A stretch of DNA of 64,000 bases, taken from the NCBI GenBank assembly GCA_040218445.1, contig JAVJRK010000002.1:186001-250000 (forward strand), written 5' to 3'. Position 1 is the first letter of the stretch. Each line of letters begins with the position of its first letter. Positions 1 to 8,618 of this stretch are shown here, one piece after another. Made by a program: the position numbers and the translations under genes. Under the pieces are notes generated by a model. The model ran no database searches, was not told where the DNA came from, and was given only the letters and a program-made list of their open reading frames with translations. Source of the DNA: UBA1479 sp040218445. GTDB taxonomy: Bacteria; Pseudomonadota; Alphaproteobacteria; Rhodospirillales; Casp-alpha2.

Positions 1-260
1 TTAGAGCACCTGCGCATCACACCGGGTTCACTAGCGAGGAAACAAACGAACTAAGCAAAAGCGGTTTAGTTTTCGGTGAGTCCACTTATCTGCGTGTCCC
101 GTTCAACGGCGGTAATGTGAGGTCACGTTGGCAACTGATAGACCTTCAAACAGGCGATTCAAACCTTCAACTAAATGACAACGGGTTGATTTATATTAAA
201 GGGTGGGACTTGTTCATTGGCTATGAAGAAACGCCGCGTGTTAGTTGGCCTCCTGCCTAA
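1..260 (+). CDS. 3' end of an unrecognised protein, cut by the window start
   Basis: A frame is open from the window edge to a TAA at 258-260 and gives about 85 residues ending in VSWPPA. The composition is that of a soluble protein, with several Gly-Asn and Trp residues. I recognise no family. It faces the opposite way from the phage-like genes that follow, so it may be cargo of the element or a flanking chromosomal gene. The start codon lies outside the window. Confidence 0.4.
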   Translation, partial: RAPAHHTGFTSEETNELSKSGLVFGESTYLRVPFNGGNVRSRWQLIDLQTGDSNLQLNDNGLIYIKGWDLFIGYEETPRVSWPPA

Positions 261-321
261 CCACGATCCACAACGCAAACCGTAGGCGTCATGCCGCACG
301 ACTGGTGCAGCGAGAACCGAA

Positions 322-705
322 TTAATCGGTCATCCCGAGTTTTTGCATGGCGTAGTATTCGGCAAGTTTCATCCCAACATTTTTAAGAATGCTAAGCGGC
401 ATGCTCGCGATTTCGCCCGCCGAGAATTTAGATGTGATCGTTTTCCAGACACCTTCCGTTTCGAGGGCATCAACAAAATCATGTCCTTCCCACGAAAGTT
501 CTTGAACAATAACCGTTGGGTAAGGGGTATCCGATGACCTTGGGGAAACATTGCCCTTCAATAGCCCAGATTCAACTAACATTTCGGCGTGCCTTGCGAC
601 GACCGCATCATCGTAGCCATCGATGATTAGCCCACGTGGGATCGTGTCGGTGCGAGATTGCACGTCAATCAAGATTTTCCGCACAAGTTCCATATCTCGC
701 TTCAT
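322..705 (-). CDS. DUF2513 family protein
   Basis: The product of about 127 residues opens with MKRDMELVRKIL and carries the LSWEGHDFVDAL motif. Both are hallmarks of DUF2513, a small family common on prophages and integrative elements and of unknown biochemical role. An upstream ATG at 759 would add 18 residues, but the family normally begins at the MKRDM methionine, so I place the start at 705. The gene sits just past the capsid gene on the same strand, beyond a strong hairpin, so it is probably a separately expressed accessory gene of the phage-like element. Confidence 0.75.
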   Translation of the reverse strand: MKRDMELVRKILIDVQSRTDTIPRGLIIDGYDDAVVARHAEMLVESGLLKGNVSPRSSDTPYPTVIVQELSWEGHDFVDALETEGVWKTITSKFSAGEIASMPLSILKNVGMKLAEYYAMQKLGMTD

Positions 706-801
706 GAGCACCATCCCGAAAGGTTCGGGCGAAACTATAATCATCATGCTTCCCTTCAAAAAGACTTTAGGTCATGAGAAAGCGGAAGTGAGACAGCGAA
801 A

Positions 802-828
802 CGGGGCGCACTGTTATGGTGCGCCCCG
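802..828. terminator. GC-rich hairpin downstream of the capsid gene
   Basis: The arms CGGGGCGCAC (802-811) and GTGCGCCCCG (819-828) form a perfect 10-bp stem with a 7-nt loop. It lies 10 bp past the capsid stop and so fits a transcription terminator for the head genes. The T-run after it in the minus direction is short, so rho-independent function is likely but not certain. Confidence 0.55.
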
Positions 829-837
829 CCTTTCCAC

Positions 838-1995
838 TTAGAGGGTCAAGTCGCCGTAAACCACGGCGGCACTGCGGACAACGGCCAGGTCGCCGCGTTC
901 CTCCGCCCTGATGGTCACGAGGTTCTTCACGAAGTCGTCGTTGACGTAGCCGATATCGACCTGGGCCTCGGAACGCTGGTAGTACTCGCCCATATTGTCG
1001 GTATCGAGGACCAGCAGCTTACCCGCCGTCATGGCGTTGCTCGGCAGGATCGGCACGTTCCACACCGCCTCGCGGTTCACGCCGGACGGCGCGCCCATGA
1101 TCGGCTGTTCGTTACCGCCCGTTGCCCGAAGGCGCTGGATACTGCGATAGGTCGCCGGGTTCAGCAGGACCAGCGTTGCCATGGCGTCGGCGGTTTCCAA
1201 CTGAGCGATGGCCCGGTTGATGGAGTTGATTCCATCGTCTCCGCTGGTCGGCGAGTACGCCGTGAAGTTGCCCGAGGTCGTGAGCGAGGAAACGATCTTG
1301 GCGTCGGTCTTGACGCGAAGGCCGTAACGGAGTCGACCGTCCAAGATGTTCCCCAGTTGCGCCACGTCGGCCAAGGCTTGATTGCTCGCCTTGATGAAGT
1401 GCGCCGTCGTGCTGAGACGCAGGTCCACGAGTTCGTAAACGATGGACGATTCCGCCTTCGAGGCACCTTCCGTATAGACCAGCGGCGAGCCTGCCGCCTG
1501 GGTAGCGGCGTTATTCGTGAAGCTGGTCTCTTTCGTGTACGCGGCGTGACCGGCCGGCACCGGCACGATACGCAGGAAGTCGAGGATGAACCGGCGGCGT
1601 TCAAGCCCGCCGAAGATCCCCGTTCCGACGACGTTGTGGAAATCGCCGGAGTTGTCGGTCACGGTATTCTTCCGCTCAAGGCCGAACAGTGCCGAAGTTT
1701 TGACTTCGGTCGAGGTGTCGCGGGACTTCTTGGAAGCCACAGCGGCAACGTGTTCATTCTTGACCAACGATGCCGCGATGTTCGGGACCGTCGAGAACGA
1801 CAAACCGCCAAGGCCAGATTCCGCCTGCCGCTGTTCGAGTTCGATCAGGTTGCCTTCAAGCTTCGCGATGGTCGATTTCAGGCCGTCAACGGTTTCAGTA
1901 GTTGCTGAAGCGTGCTGTTCGATAGCGGCCTTGATTTCGTCAAAGCCGTCGCCGCCGTCCGGGGCGTTCTTCGTTTCGAGTTTTCGGATATGCAT
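838..1995 (-). CDS. HK97-type phage major capsid protein
   Basis: The product (about 385 residues from the ATG at 1995) begins with a charged coiled-coil scaffold-like segment of roughly 100 residues, followed by a capsid-like body. That is the layout of HK97-fold major capsid proteins, whose N-terminal delta domain is removed by the prohead protease. The start at 1995 is chosen because an AAAGG ribosome site precedes it and the protease gene ends at 2000; the longer frame would overlap the protease. Immediately upstream are the protease, two small genes and a P27-type small terminase, so this is a head module. The capsid would assemble into the element's particle. Confidence 0.85.
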   Translation of the reverse strand: MHIRKLETKNAPDGGDGFDEIKAAIEQHASATTETVDGLKSTIAKLEGNLIELEQRQAESGLGGLSFSTVPNIAASLVKNEHVAAVASKKSRDTSTEVKTSALFGLERKNTVTDNSGDFHNVVGTGIFGGLERRRFILDFLRIVPVPAGHAAYTKETSFTNNAATQAAGSPLVYTEGASKAESSIVYELVDLRLSTTAHFIKASNQALADVAQLGNILDGRLRYGLRVKTDAKIVSSLTTSGNFTAYSPTSGDDGINSINRAIAQLETADAMATLVLLNPATYRSIQRLRATGGNEQPIMGAPSGVNREAVWNVPILPSNAMTAGKLLVLDTDNMGEYYQRSEAQVDIGYVNDDFVKNLVTIRAEERGDLAVVRSAAVVYGDLTL

Positions 1996-1999
1996 TGTT

Positions 2000-2641
2000 C
2001 TAGCCTTTCGTAAGCCGCGAGGTCGCGGCAGCAAGTGTTGAAGTGATGGATTTGACTTGTGCGGATCGAGCATCGCGCTCGCCCTCCGCTGCACCCTTCC
2101 AGCCGTGGATCACCACACTGGCCGCAAGGCGTTTCGGAATGCCCGCTTCCCGAAGTATCGATTCGAGCAAGCGAGGCGTAATTTCACCGCTTTTGACGCT
2201 CGTAACCCGCGCCCGGCTGGCGCTCGGGAGCGTGACCAGGGATATCTCGGCTAGTTCAATCTGTTTGAGTAGTCGCCCGCCGTCCGGCAATTCATCGGCG
2301 GCGACGGTGCGGAAGCCGATCGACAAGCCGTTCAACGCGCCGTCCTTGAGTAGCGCGTAGGCTTCCGCGCCGCGCCGGGTCTCAAGGGTCAATCGGCCCG
2401 TGACCAGCAGGCCCTTGGCGTCCTCTTTAAGGGAGGTCCATGTGCCAATGGGTTCGCTAAGATCGTGCGACCAGAGCATCAACGGCTTGTCACCGGATGC
2501 CAGGGACGCGGTAAACGCACCGGGCGCGATCACGTCGCCGTGCCGGTCGGCAGGCGGGCCGAACACGCTGGCGTAACCGCTAATGATCCCCGCGTCACCG
2601 GGGGCAAACTTGATCTGTAGGGGGACGGTCTGTTCGAGCAT
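2000..2641 (-). CDS. HK97 family prohead protease
   Basis: This is a serine protease of the phage prohead (S78/U35) family that trims the capsid scaffold domain and itself during head maturation. The expected His lies in MLWSHD and the Ser in the LNGLSIGF segment; this order and spacing match the family. I start it at the ATG at 2641 (MLEQTVPLQIKF, 213 residues), which has a GAGG upstream, rather than at 2770, because family members begin just before the first beta strand. It ends 5 bp before the capsid start, so the two are surely co-translated. Confidence 0.85.
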   Translation of the reverse strand: MLEQTVPLQIKFAPGDAGIISGYASVFGPPADRHGDVIAPGAFTASLASGDKPLMLWSHDLSEPIGTWTSLKEDAKGLLVTGRLTLETRRGAEAYALLKDGALNGLSIGFRTVAADELPDGGRLLKQIELAEISLVTLPSASRARVTSVKSGEITPRLLESILREAGIPKRLAASVVIHGWKGAAEGERDARSAQVKSITSTLAAATSRLTKG

Positions 2642-2794
2642 CAGCGCATACCTCGGGCTTCGGTTGGAATGTCCAACTCGCCCCGGTATCGCACCGGCTA
2701 GCGTCTTTGGGATCGTCACCGCTTGGCCAGCATCGCGCCGGTTCCATGCGGTAACGTTCACAATGTACACTTGGCGAGTGTGTTTTTCAAGTCC

Positions 2795-2956
2795 TCATGC
2801 GGCGGTCGGCGGCAACGGGTCCGTCGCGTCGATCTTGCGCGCCGTTTCCTCGCGTTGCCGCTGGCGCTCGGCTTGGCGCTTCTGGAAGTCCGCCGCCGCG
2901 TCGATCAGGTTTGTGATCTCGCTTTTCAGATCCGGGTCGTAGGGTCGTAAGGTCAT
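2795..2956 (-). CDS. small hypothetical phage protein (53 aa)
   Basis: A short frame beginning MTLRPYDPDL and rich in Arg, Gln and Glu, predicted to be mostly helical or coiled coil in its second half (the QKRQAERQRQREE stretch). The ATG at 2956 has an AAAGGA ribosome site, and the gene sits in line between the 79-residue gene and the protease. I do not recognise a family; its place suggests a minor head or scaffold-related role, which is inference only. Confidence 0.55.
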   Translation of the reverse strand: MTLRPYDPDLKSEITNLIDAAADFQKRQAERQRQREETARKIDATDPLPPTAA

Positions 2957-2969
2957 CGTGCTGTTCCTT

Positions 2970-3209
2970 TCAGTTGAGTAATTGCGGCTCGTTCGGGTTC
3001 GCCTCAAGTTCATCCGCCAGCCGTCGCAAGGCGTCCGGCACCGCATCGGGTCCGCCGTTCGCCATTCCGATCAGGCCCAGGGTGATTTTCAGAATCTCGG
3101 TGAAGACCACGGCGTCCGGTACGCCTTGATCGGCAGCGGCCTCCATACCGAGCGCAATTGCCGTCGCGGCGGTCGCTTGTTGTTTCGCTTCAATCGTTGT
3201 CTTGGTCAT
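2970..3209 (-). CDS. small hypothetical phage protein (79 aa)
   Basis: The frame starts at the ATG at 3209 (MTKTTIEAKQQ), has an AAAGGA site, and overlaps the 3' end of the small terminase gene by 20 bp, so the two are translationally coupled. It is predicted to be helical and to end in an acidic, Asn/Glu-rich tail. No family recognised. It belongs to the run of minus-strand head genes. Confidence 0.55.
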   Translation of the reverse strand: MTKTTIEAKQQATAATAIALGMEAAADQGVPDAVVFTEILKITLGLIGMANGGPDAVPDALRRLADELEANPNEPQLLN

Positions 3210-3687
3210 CGTTCGGTCCTTTCTCGGTTTCGGTTGCAGGGTCGATTCCGACCAGCCCGGCAAACTTACTCGCGGCCGGCGTCGGTGTAGGTATTGGGAG
3301 GTGTTCACGGGCGGTCGGATCGAGGCCGAGACGACGGCCAAGGCGCTCGATCTGTGCGGCGGCGTCCTTCTGTACGCTGCACCACGGGTTTCTTGTTTGC
3401 CGTCCACGCGGACCGACCAAGATTGGGCCTTCGATTGCAAGGGCTATCGTCGCCTTGTGGTGTTGGTCGGCGGCGCAACAAAACGCGACCAGGATTTCCG
3501 TGTCCGTCGTGCGATAGGTGCCGTCTGGCATGGCGTCGGCAATCCGATCCCAGACGGCGCGGGCACCCTCGGACAGCCACACGGGCGGCATGGCGTCGCC
3601 GGTCGGCGTCACGCCTCGGGAGCGGACGCGGCGTTTTCCCGGATTACCTTCAAGGGCGACGAGATCGGGCGGTTTACGTCTGCTCAT
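3190..3687 (-). CDS. phage terminase small subunit, P27 family
   Basis: The 165-residue product starts MSRRKPPDLVALEGNPGKR, the typical basic opening of P27-type small terminases (residues about 1-25), followed by the helical W-DRIAD segment and a conserved region containing GPILVGPRGR and NPW. The small subunit recognises packaging sites and recruits the large subunit. The matching large subunit is not adjacent, since the next genes are two tiny ORFs and then protease and capsid. That is unusual for a complete phage and is discussed in the findings. Confidence 0.82.
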   Translation of the reverse strand: MSRRKPPDLVALEGNPGKRRVRSRGVTPTGDAMPPVWLSEGARAVWDRIADAMPDGTYRTTDTEILVAFCCAADQHHKATIALAIEGPILVGPRGRQTRNPWCSVQKDAAAQIERLGRRLGLDPTAREHLPIPTPTPAASKFAGLVGIDPATETEKGPNDDQDND

Positions 3688-3840
3688 AATTTTATAAATC
3701 CTCGCTAATTATGGAATCGCGTTTTTGCGGAAGTGCGGCGTAGAAAATTTGAGTACCCCGAGCGGTCCTAGGGCGGAGGCGGCTCTTGTTTTTTCCCTGC
3801 CCCGTACCCCTTGACCACACTGGCGCCGATGGTCCTGCTG

Positions 3841-3947
3841 GACACCCGGGACACCCGGGACACCCCTTCCCTACTTCTACCCAAAACAAACATTTCAATT
3901 TGCCTCGTTGTTTAGAACGGGTGTCTTGGGTGTCTTGGGTGTCCCGG
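3841..3947. repeat. two facing triplets of a 9-bp repeat
   Basis: At 3841-3866 the unit GACACCCGG occurs three times in tandem (the last copy slightly changed). At 3919-3947 the inverse unit GTGTC(T/C)(T/C)GG occurs three times. The two blocks are 52 bp apart and face each other. The right block lies inside the 3' end of the primase gene, where it encodes the TPKTPKTP tail. The arrangement resembles iterons or a large imperfect hairpin and could be a replication or packaging site. Confidence 0.6.
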
Positions 3948-6210
3948 TAATTACCGAAGCCAGCGCTTCGCCAGATGCGTCGTTGACCATTTCCGGCGTC
4001 CATGCGCCGCGCACGATCACCACGGATTGTTTCGTGTTGCCGATGGTCACGCGCTTGCCGGTGTTCGCCATACCCGCCCGCTTAATCGCTTTCGTCAGGT
4101 GATTCTCTGTCGGTGTCGCGCCGTAGTGCATCCGGGCGAACGACTTGATGGCGTCCCGCGTCGTGAGGTCGGCGTGGTAGTTGTCGCGGAAGTCGATCAC
4201 GGCCCGGTCGGTGTCCGTCATCATTTCCACGAGCGCCTTGGTTTTGGCGTCGTTCATCGGAGCATGTTCACCGGGTCGAAAGTCGCTCAGGTCCACGGCG
4301 TCGAGATACGCCCGCACACTGGCGATGAAAGCCGGGTCATCGATCAGACTGTACAACCGCGCGTAATAGGTCGGCTCGCGTCGTTCCGATGGATTGGAAA
4401 TTACGATGATGCGCCGGTCGGTATTTTCGAACGGTAGGGCGTCCAGGTAATTGCTGAACATCAACCATCTGCAGCAATTTTTCTCTACCGATTGAAGGCC
4501 GTACTTGATATCGATCTGGCGGTGTTCTTCCGTCACCAACGATTTAAGACGTTCACCGCGTTGATAGCGCCGCTCGCCTAGTCCTTCCCGGACTTCATCG
4601 ACGATGGCCAACAGCTTCTGCGATAAGCGCCCATTAAACCGGCCGTCCAAAATTGCCGCGATATCGACGCCCGCCGCGACGTATCCTCGAAACACGCGAA
4701 CGAGGATCGACGCCAGTGCGTTACGCCCGATGCCCGTGGTTTCCGCGATCATCAGGTACGCAGTGTGCGGAAGGGTCTCGGGGAACCGGATGATGTGGGC
4801 TACCCATTGCGTAAAGCGCCGCCGTTCGGATTCGTCCGGGACCAGATAGGCCAGGTGTTCCACAAACGGCGTGGCCCGGTCCTGCCAATCATCCGGCGCG
4901 ATCACGGGGGCGATTCCCCGCCACGTATTGAAGGCCCTTGTTCCGCCATCAATGATTTCCGGCGGTCGGCAGATTTGCGGAGCGCCCGGCACCCATGCGA
5001 GAACGTCCGCTGTAATGCGGTCACGAGAAGCAATCCACGCCTTCAAGGCGGGCATTGATTTAGGTTTCCCCGTATCCGGGTCGGTGTACTTGTGAACGCT
5101 GGCGGCGTATTCGTCGGCAGCTGCATCCTTCTTGCGAACCCGATGCGTTGCGCTATCCACAACTGCACCGCTGGATCCAATGAACACCAAGCGCGCCCGC
5201 ATATCATCAAGCGTCATCACGGCGGGAACGGCAGGCTCTACAACTTCCTCACCGATCCGCGCGTTCTCGGCCAGCTGGTCGGCGCGGCGCTTCGCCGGGT
5301 CCACAGTTTTAAGGATCGTGCGGCGTAGGTAGTCCGGGCGATTCCACTTGTCCCTTACTAACCCCGAGCGCCGCATGATCCTTTCGGTTCGTGCGCAGTC
5401 GCCGCCGGTCATCCGCATCAATCGTGACGCCAAAGACATATCTGCCTCGCTGCGATCAAACGGATCGTCCGGGTTACGTGCTGGCCATGCGGCCCCCAAC
5501 GTATCCGCGTCGGCGTGCCACAACGCGGCAAAGGCCACGCGGTCGCCGAACGGCGGTACGGCCTCGGCCAAGGCGTGGGTAATCAGGTCATCATCGGTCG
5601 CCGGGTCTGTGCCTTGATCGGTCCAATCGGCGTCGGTCGGCGCATCCGTCGCCACACTCGCGGGTGTCGGTAATGTCGCCGGTCCTGTAGTCCAGGCGAC
5701 AACGGAGGCGGTGCGTCCGGTCTTTGTGTTCACTGTTCCCGGCAGGCGCGCCAAGCGATCGACGTTGTGGCACGCATCCGCGCCCAGCGGTTCCCCGAGC
5801 GCGCGGTTGATGCCTTCGATTTCTTGCAGGTCGGTCGAGAACGTGGCGCGTTGCCATAGTCCCCAAAAGCCGCGCCCCGAATCAATGATGATCGTCGGGT
5901 TTGCGGCACGAAGCCGGGCGAGCGCATCGGCGCGCCACGTATCAAGATCGGCGTCCTTGGGCGGGTCGAGGTCCGCCCAATGAAACCACGATCCGGCAAT
6001 GTCTGATTTACTCGGCTTGCCGCCGTTGAACGACGCATTGAGTAACGCGGGCGTCCAATAAAGGTCCGCCCCGGCGTGAATTACCACGAGCGCATCGACG
6101 TCGCCGGGCGTCTTGGCGAGCGTGCCGACCGGCGCGCAGCCGGGGACGATGGCGGTGATTAACCAAGGTCCGCCCGGCTGGGCGGCTTGAAGGAATTCGG
6201 CCGGCGTCAT
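3895..6210 (-). CDS. primase-helicase replication protein of the phage/satellite element
   Basis: A 771-residue replication protein. The N-terminal third has the RepB-like/AEP primase motif region (DSGRGFWGLWQ near residue 110, and HNVDRLARLPGTVN). The C-terminal half has an NrS-1/D5-like superfamily 3 helicase domain, with a P-loop-like AETTGIGRNAL and later an LLAIVDEVRE Walker B-like stretch. The usual P-loop Lys is Arg here (GIGRN). Such fusions initiate replication of satellites, plasmids and prophages. The gene overlaps the 87-residue gene upstream by 4 bp (ATGA), so the two are coupled. The last residues are encoded by the 9-bp repeats. Confidence 0.8.
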   Translation of the reverse strand: MTPAEFLQAAQPGGPWLITAIVPGCAPVGTLAKTPGDVDALVVIHAGADLYWTPALLNASFNGGKPSKSDIAGSWFHWADLDPPKDADLDTWRADALARLRAANPTIIIDSGRGFWGLWQRATFSTDLQEIEGINRALGEPLGADACHNVDRLARLPGTVNTKTGRTASVVAWTTGPATLPTPASVATDAPTDADWTDQGTDPATDDDLITHALAEAVPPFGDRVAFAALWHADADTLGAAWPARNPDDPFDRSEADMSLASRLMRMTGGDCARTERIMRRSGLVRDKWNRPDYLRRTILKTVDPAKRRADQLAENARIGEEVVEPAVPAVMTLDDMRARLVFIGSSGAVVDSATHRVRKKDAAADEYAASVHKYTDPDTGKPKSMPALKAWIASRDRITADVLAWVPGAPQICRPPEIIDGGTRAFNTWRGIAPVIAPDDWQDRATPFVEHLAYLVPDESERRRFTQWVAHIIRFPETLPHTAYLMIAETTGIGRNALASILVRVFRGYVAAGVDIAAILDGRFNGRLSQKLLAIVDEVREGLGERRYQRGERLKSLVTEEHRQIDIKYGLQSVEKNCCRWLMFSNYLDALPFENTDRRIIVISNPSERREPTYYARLYSLIDDPAFIASVRAYLDAVDLSDFRPGEHAPMNDAKTKALVEMMTDTDRAVIDFRDNYHADLTTRDAIKSFARMHYGATPTENHLTKAIKRAGMANTGKRVTIGNTKQSVVIVRGAWTPEMVNDASGEALASVITGTPKTPKTPVLNNEAN

Positions 6211-6470
6211 CGGCGCACCGCCCGCCGCGCCGCCCGGAGGCGGTCGTCGGCTTCGCGATAAAGAGTTTGCAGGCCGGCGACCACAAGGCCCGCCGCGTCA
6301 ACGCCGCGCGCGTCGAAATAGGCGGCGATGGCAACTCGAAGGGCCTCGCGGTCGGCGATGTAATCTTGAACGTTCGCGGGTTTTTCGGTATGCTTCGGCT
6401 TGATCGTCAAATCAATTTCCGAGGCCCCGGTAGCGCCCGCCAGCGCGCCGGGGTTTCTATTTTCGGCCAT
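6207..6470 (-). CDS. small hypothetical protein (87 aa) coupled to the primase
   Basis: The product has a Gly/Ala-rich start and an amphipathic C-terminal half ending in a basic RAARRAVRR tail. Its stop overlaps the primase start by 4 bp, and 3 bp separate its start from the end of the AlpA-like gene, so these three genes form one transcript. I do not recognise a family. A DNA-binding accessory role would suit the basic tail, but that is only a guess. Confidence 0.55.
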   Translation of the reverse strand: MAENRNPGALAGATGASEIDLTIKPKHTEKPANVQDYIADREALRVAIAAYFDARGVDAAGLVVAGLQTLYREADDRLRAARRAVRR

Positions 6471-6473
6471 CGG

Positions 6474-6668
6474 TCACGCGGCCTCGCCATCGGTTATGCG
6501 CTCGGCCTCGATACGTTCGAGGTCCGCGAGTCGCCAACGAGTGGTGCCGGGAGAAAGCTTGATCGGTTGCGGGATCAGGCCGGATGCGGCCCACCGCCAT
6601 ACCGTGATTCGGTGAATGCCATAGCGCGCGGCGACGGCTTGGTCGGAAAGGTAAACTTGCTGTTGCAT
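6474..6668 (-). CDS. alpA: AlpA-like helix-turn-helix regulator/excisionase
   Basis: A 64-residue protein with the AlpA/MerR-type winged-helix signature: VAARYGIHRITVWRWAASG, then a wing containing LSPGTTRWRLADLERIEA. In P4-like elements and PICIs such proteins activate integrase or excision genes and control replication genes. It heads the replication operon and lies between integrase and primase, the classic satellite position. Confidence 0.8.
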   Translation of the reverse strand: MQQQVYLSDQAVAARYGIHRITVWRWAASGLIPQPIKLSPGTTRWRLADLERIEAERITDGEAA

Positions 6669-6741
6669 CGTTTTCGCTCCGTCTGTGTACGTGACGGGAC
6701 GCTACGAGGTCGGATTCACGGATAATCGAAAACCGTGAAAA

Positions 6742-7230
6742 TTATTTTTTTCGGTATTCAGAAACCCGGTTACGGAATCTGGCGCGTGAAGTCGTCTTGT
6801 CCCGACCGTCCGTTGTGCGCCAGTCAATCGTCTCGGCGTCAACTTCGTCGATCACGCCGGCACCATTTCGAATGACATGCTGGTAGACGTCTTCCTCCGA
6901 TGCCTTCCGGCCCAACTCGTTCAACGCGGCCATTATCAGCTTGCCCAGCGCATCGAAGCGTTGCCCTTTCGGCCCGTCGCGGAACTTCACCCCGCGTTTC
7001 GCAAGAGGCCATGTGTGCTGTTGAATTGCGGTGCTGAGAATCCGCTCCGAAAGCGCCAACGCCTCAGCGGCGTCGATATTTTTCCCGGCCTCATATAGAC
7101 CGCGCGCAATCAATGCGGTCGTCTTTGCTGTGGTGAGATTTTGCCGGACGTTTGGTTCAATCCCTTCCTCGGCTAGACATTGCACAGCCCGATCATAAAC
7201 TTCATGCGCCCTACGAAGTGATGGTTTCAT
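6742..7230 (-). CDS. hypothetical protein (162 aa) between integrase and AlpA
   Basis: A mostly helical, charged protein. Residues 1-75 look like a helical bundle; the rest contains an RFDALGKLIMAALNELGRK segment and a basic C-terminus. Its start coincides with the stop of the integrase gene (1-bp overlap at 7230), so the two are translationally coupled. Family unknown to me. Position suggests a role in element maintenance or excision control. Confidence 0.55.
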   Translation of the reverse strand: MKPSLRRAHEVYDRAVQCLAEEGIEPNVRQNLTTAKTTALIARGLYEAGKNIDAAEALALSERILSTAIQQHTWPLAKRGVKFRDGPKGQRFDALGKLIMAALNELGRKASEEDVYQHVIRNGAGVIDEVDAETIDWRTTDGRDKTTSRARFRNRVSEYRKK

Positions 7231-8468
7231 CAGCCCCGCCCCTTCCGCATCGCCACCACGTCACCGCTCTTGGCGGCGGGCGTGTTCACAAACTTACACC
7301 AGTCCGCCATCAGCCGCGCCCGCTTGGCGAACATATCACCGCGCCTGTATGCGCGCTCGACGGTGCTGCCCACCGTATGCGCTAGCGCCATTTCGCAAAC
7401 CTCGTGCGGGTAAGCCGTCGCCTCTGCGGTCCAATCTCGGAATGTTGAACGGAAGCCATGCGGAGTCGCAGCAACTCTCATCCGGCGCATAACCGCCGCT
7501 AGTGTCATATCCGACAACTGACCGCCGCGCGGGGCAGGGAATACGAGGTCGTTATCTTCGATGCGCGGAAGGTCGTTAAGCAGCGCAATTGCATCGTCGC
7601 ACAACGGGACAACGTGTTCCTTGCCCGCCTTCATACGCTCGCCCGGCACCGTCCAGACCTTCCGTTCAAGGTCGATTTCATCCCAAGTCGCGCCCCGTAC
7701 CTCGCCGGATCGGGCGGCGGTTAGGATCAGAAATTCTAGCGCCCGCGCCGCCATGCCGTCACGCTTCCGCAGCTTGACCATAAAGTCCGCCACGTCGCGC
7801 CACGGGACGGCGGCATGGTGCTGCACGTTTTTCAGCTTACCCGGCTTCGGTAAAACGGCGTCGAGATTGCCGCGCCACCGCGCCGGATTGTCGCCATTGC
7901 GGAAGCCGCTAACCGTCGCCCATGAGAGAACGGACTCGATGCGGCCGCGTAAACGTGTCGCCGTTTCGGTCTTTGTCGCCCAGATTGGTTCCAACACTTT
8001 GACGACGTGCGCCAACTCGACGGAATCCACAGGTAGCTTGCCGATTTCAGGATAAGCATACGTTGCCAGCGTCGATCCCCATTGGGCCGCGTGTTTCGCG
8101 TTCTTAAATTCGACCGTTTTTGACCCGAGAAACTTTTCCGCCGCTTCTTTGAATGTGATCGACTTACCGTCCGCCGCGATCAGTGCGGCCCGTGCGGCCC
8201 GTCGCTGTTCGATAGGATCGACGCCTTGCCTAATCCGCTCTTTTGCTTCCCGTGCCTTGTCGCGGGCCGTCGTAAGCGGAACCTCAGGAAAACCACCTAA
8301 TCCAATCTCGCGCCGGCGCGACCCTATCACGGTTCGCAGCAGCCATGACCGCGCGCCGCTGTCCGTGACTTGAAGATGAAGCCCCGAAACGCCTCCTACA
8401 GCGTGCATTCCCGGTTGCGTCAAACGGCGCACTTCGGCGGCGCTAAGTTCCTTGGCGATCTTTGGCAT
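7230..8468 (-). CDS. int: tyrosine recombinase / P4-type integrase
   Basis: The product has an N-terminal DUF4102 arm-binding domain (about residues 1-90), a SAM-like core-binding domain and a C-terminal tyrosine recombinase domain. Catalytic residues are visible: Arg in LTAARSGEVRG, Lys in MKAGKEH, His and Arg in PHGFRSTFRD, His in LAHTVG and the Tyr nucleophile in VERAYRRGD. I take the ATG at 8468 (MPKIAKEL) since DUF4102 proteins normally start there; the frame could reach 8483. It would catalyse integration and excision of the element, and sits at the element's right end next to candidate arm-type sites. Confidence 0.88.
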   Translation of the reverse strand: MPKIAKELSAAEVRRLTQPGMHAVGGVSGLHLQVTDSGARSWLLRTVIGSRRREIGLGGFPEVPLTTARDKAREAKERIRQGVDPIEQRRAARAALIAADGKSITFKEAAEKFLGSKTVEFKNAKHAAQWGSTLATYAYPEIGKLPVDSVELAHVVKVLEPIWATKTETATRLRGRIESVLSWATVSGFRNGDNPARWRGNLDAVLPKPGKLKNVQHHAAVPWRDVADFMVKLRKRDGMAARALEFLILTAARSGEVRGATWDEIDLERKVWTVPGERMKAGKEHVVPLCDDAIALLNDLPRIEDNDLVFPAPRGGQLSDMTLAAVMRRMRVAATPHGFRSTFRDWTAEATAYPHEVCEMALAHTVGSTVERAYRRGDMFAKRARLMADWCKFVNTPAAKSGDVVAMRKGRG

Positions 8469-8513
8469 AATGCTATTCCCCACGTTCTACCCGCCATAAA
8501 ATATGCCATTGAA

Positions 8514-8618
8514 TGCAACATGGCGCAACGGAGAACTACACTATTCTTGGGGAAAATATTCTAATACCTTGAAATTACAAACGTATTTTTACTGTTTGCA
8601 ACAAGGTGCAACATGGCG
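8514..8618 (+). other. candidate integrase arm-type sites (TGCAACA-GG repeats)
   Basis: The 12-mer TGCAACATGGCG occurs at 8514-8525 and again at 8607-8618, and the close variant TGCAACAAGGTG at 8597-8608, so the last two are one helical turn apart. They begin 45 bp upstream of the integrase start. Short direct repeats in this place are what DUF4102 integrases bind as arm sites. Function is inferred from position and repetition. Confidence 0.45.

Noticed and set aside
3692..4003. 103-codon minus-strand frame with repeated Asp-Thr-Gln and Cys-Pro-Gly units
   Set aside because: The pattern comes from reading the 9-bp repeats; no ribosome site and it overlaps the end of the primase gene.
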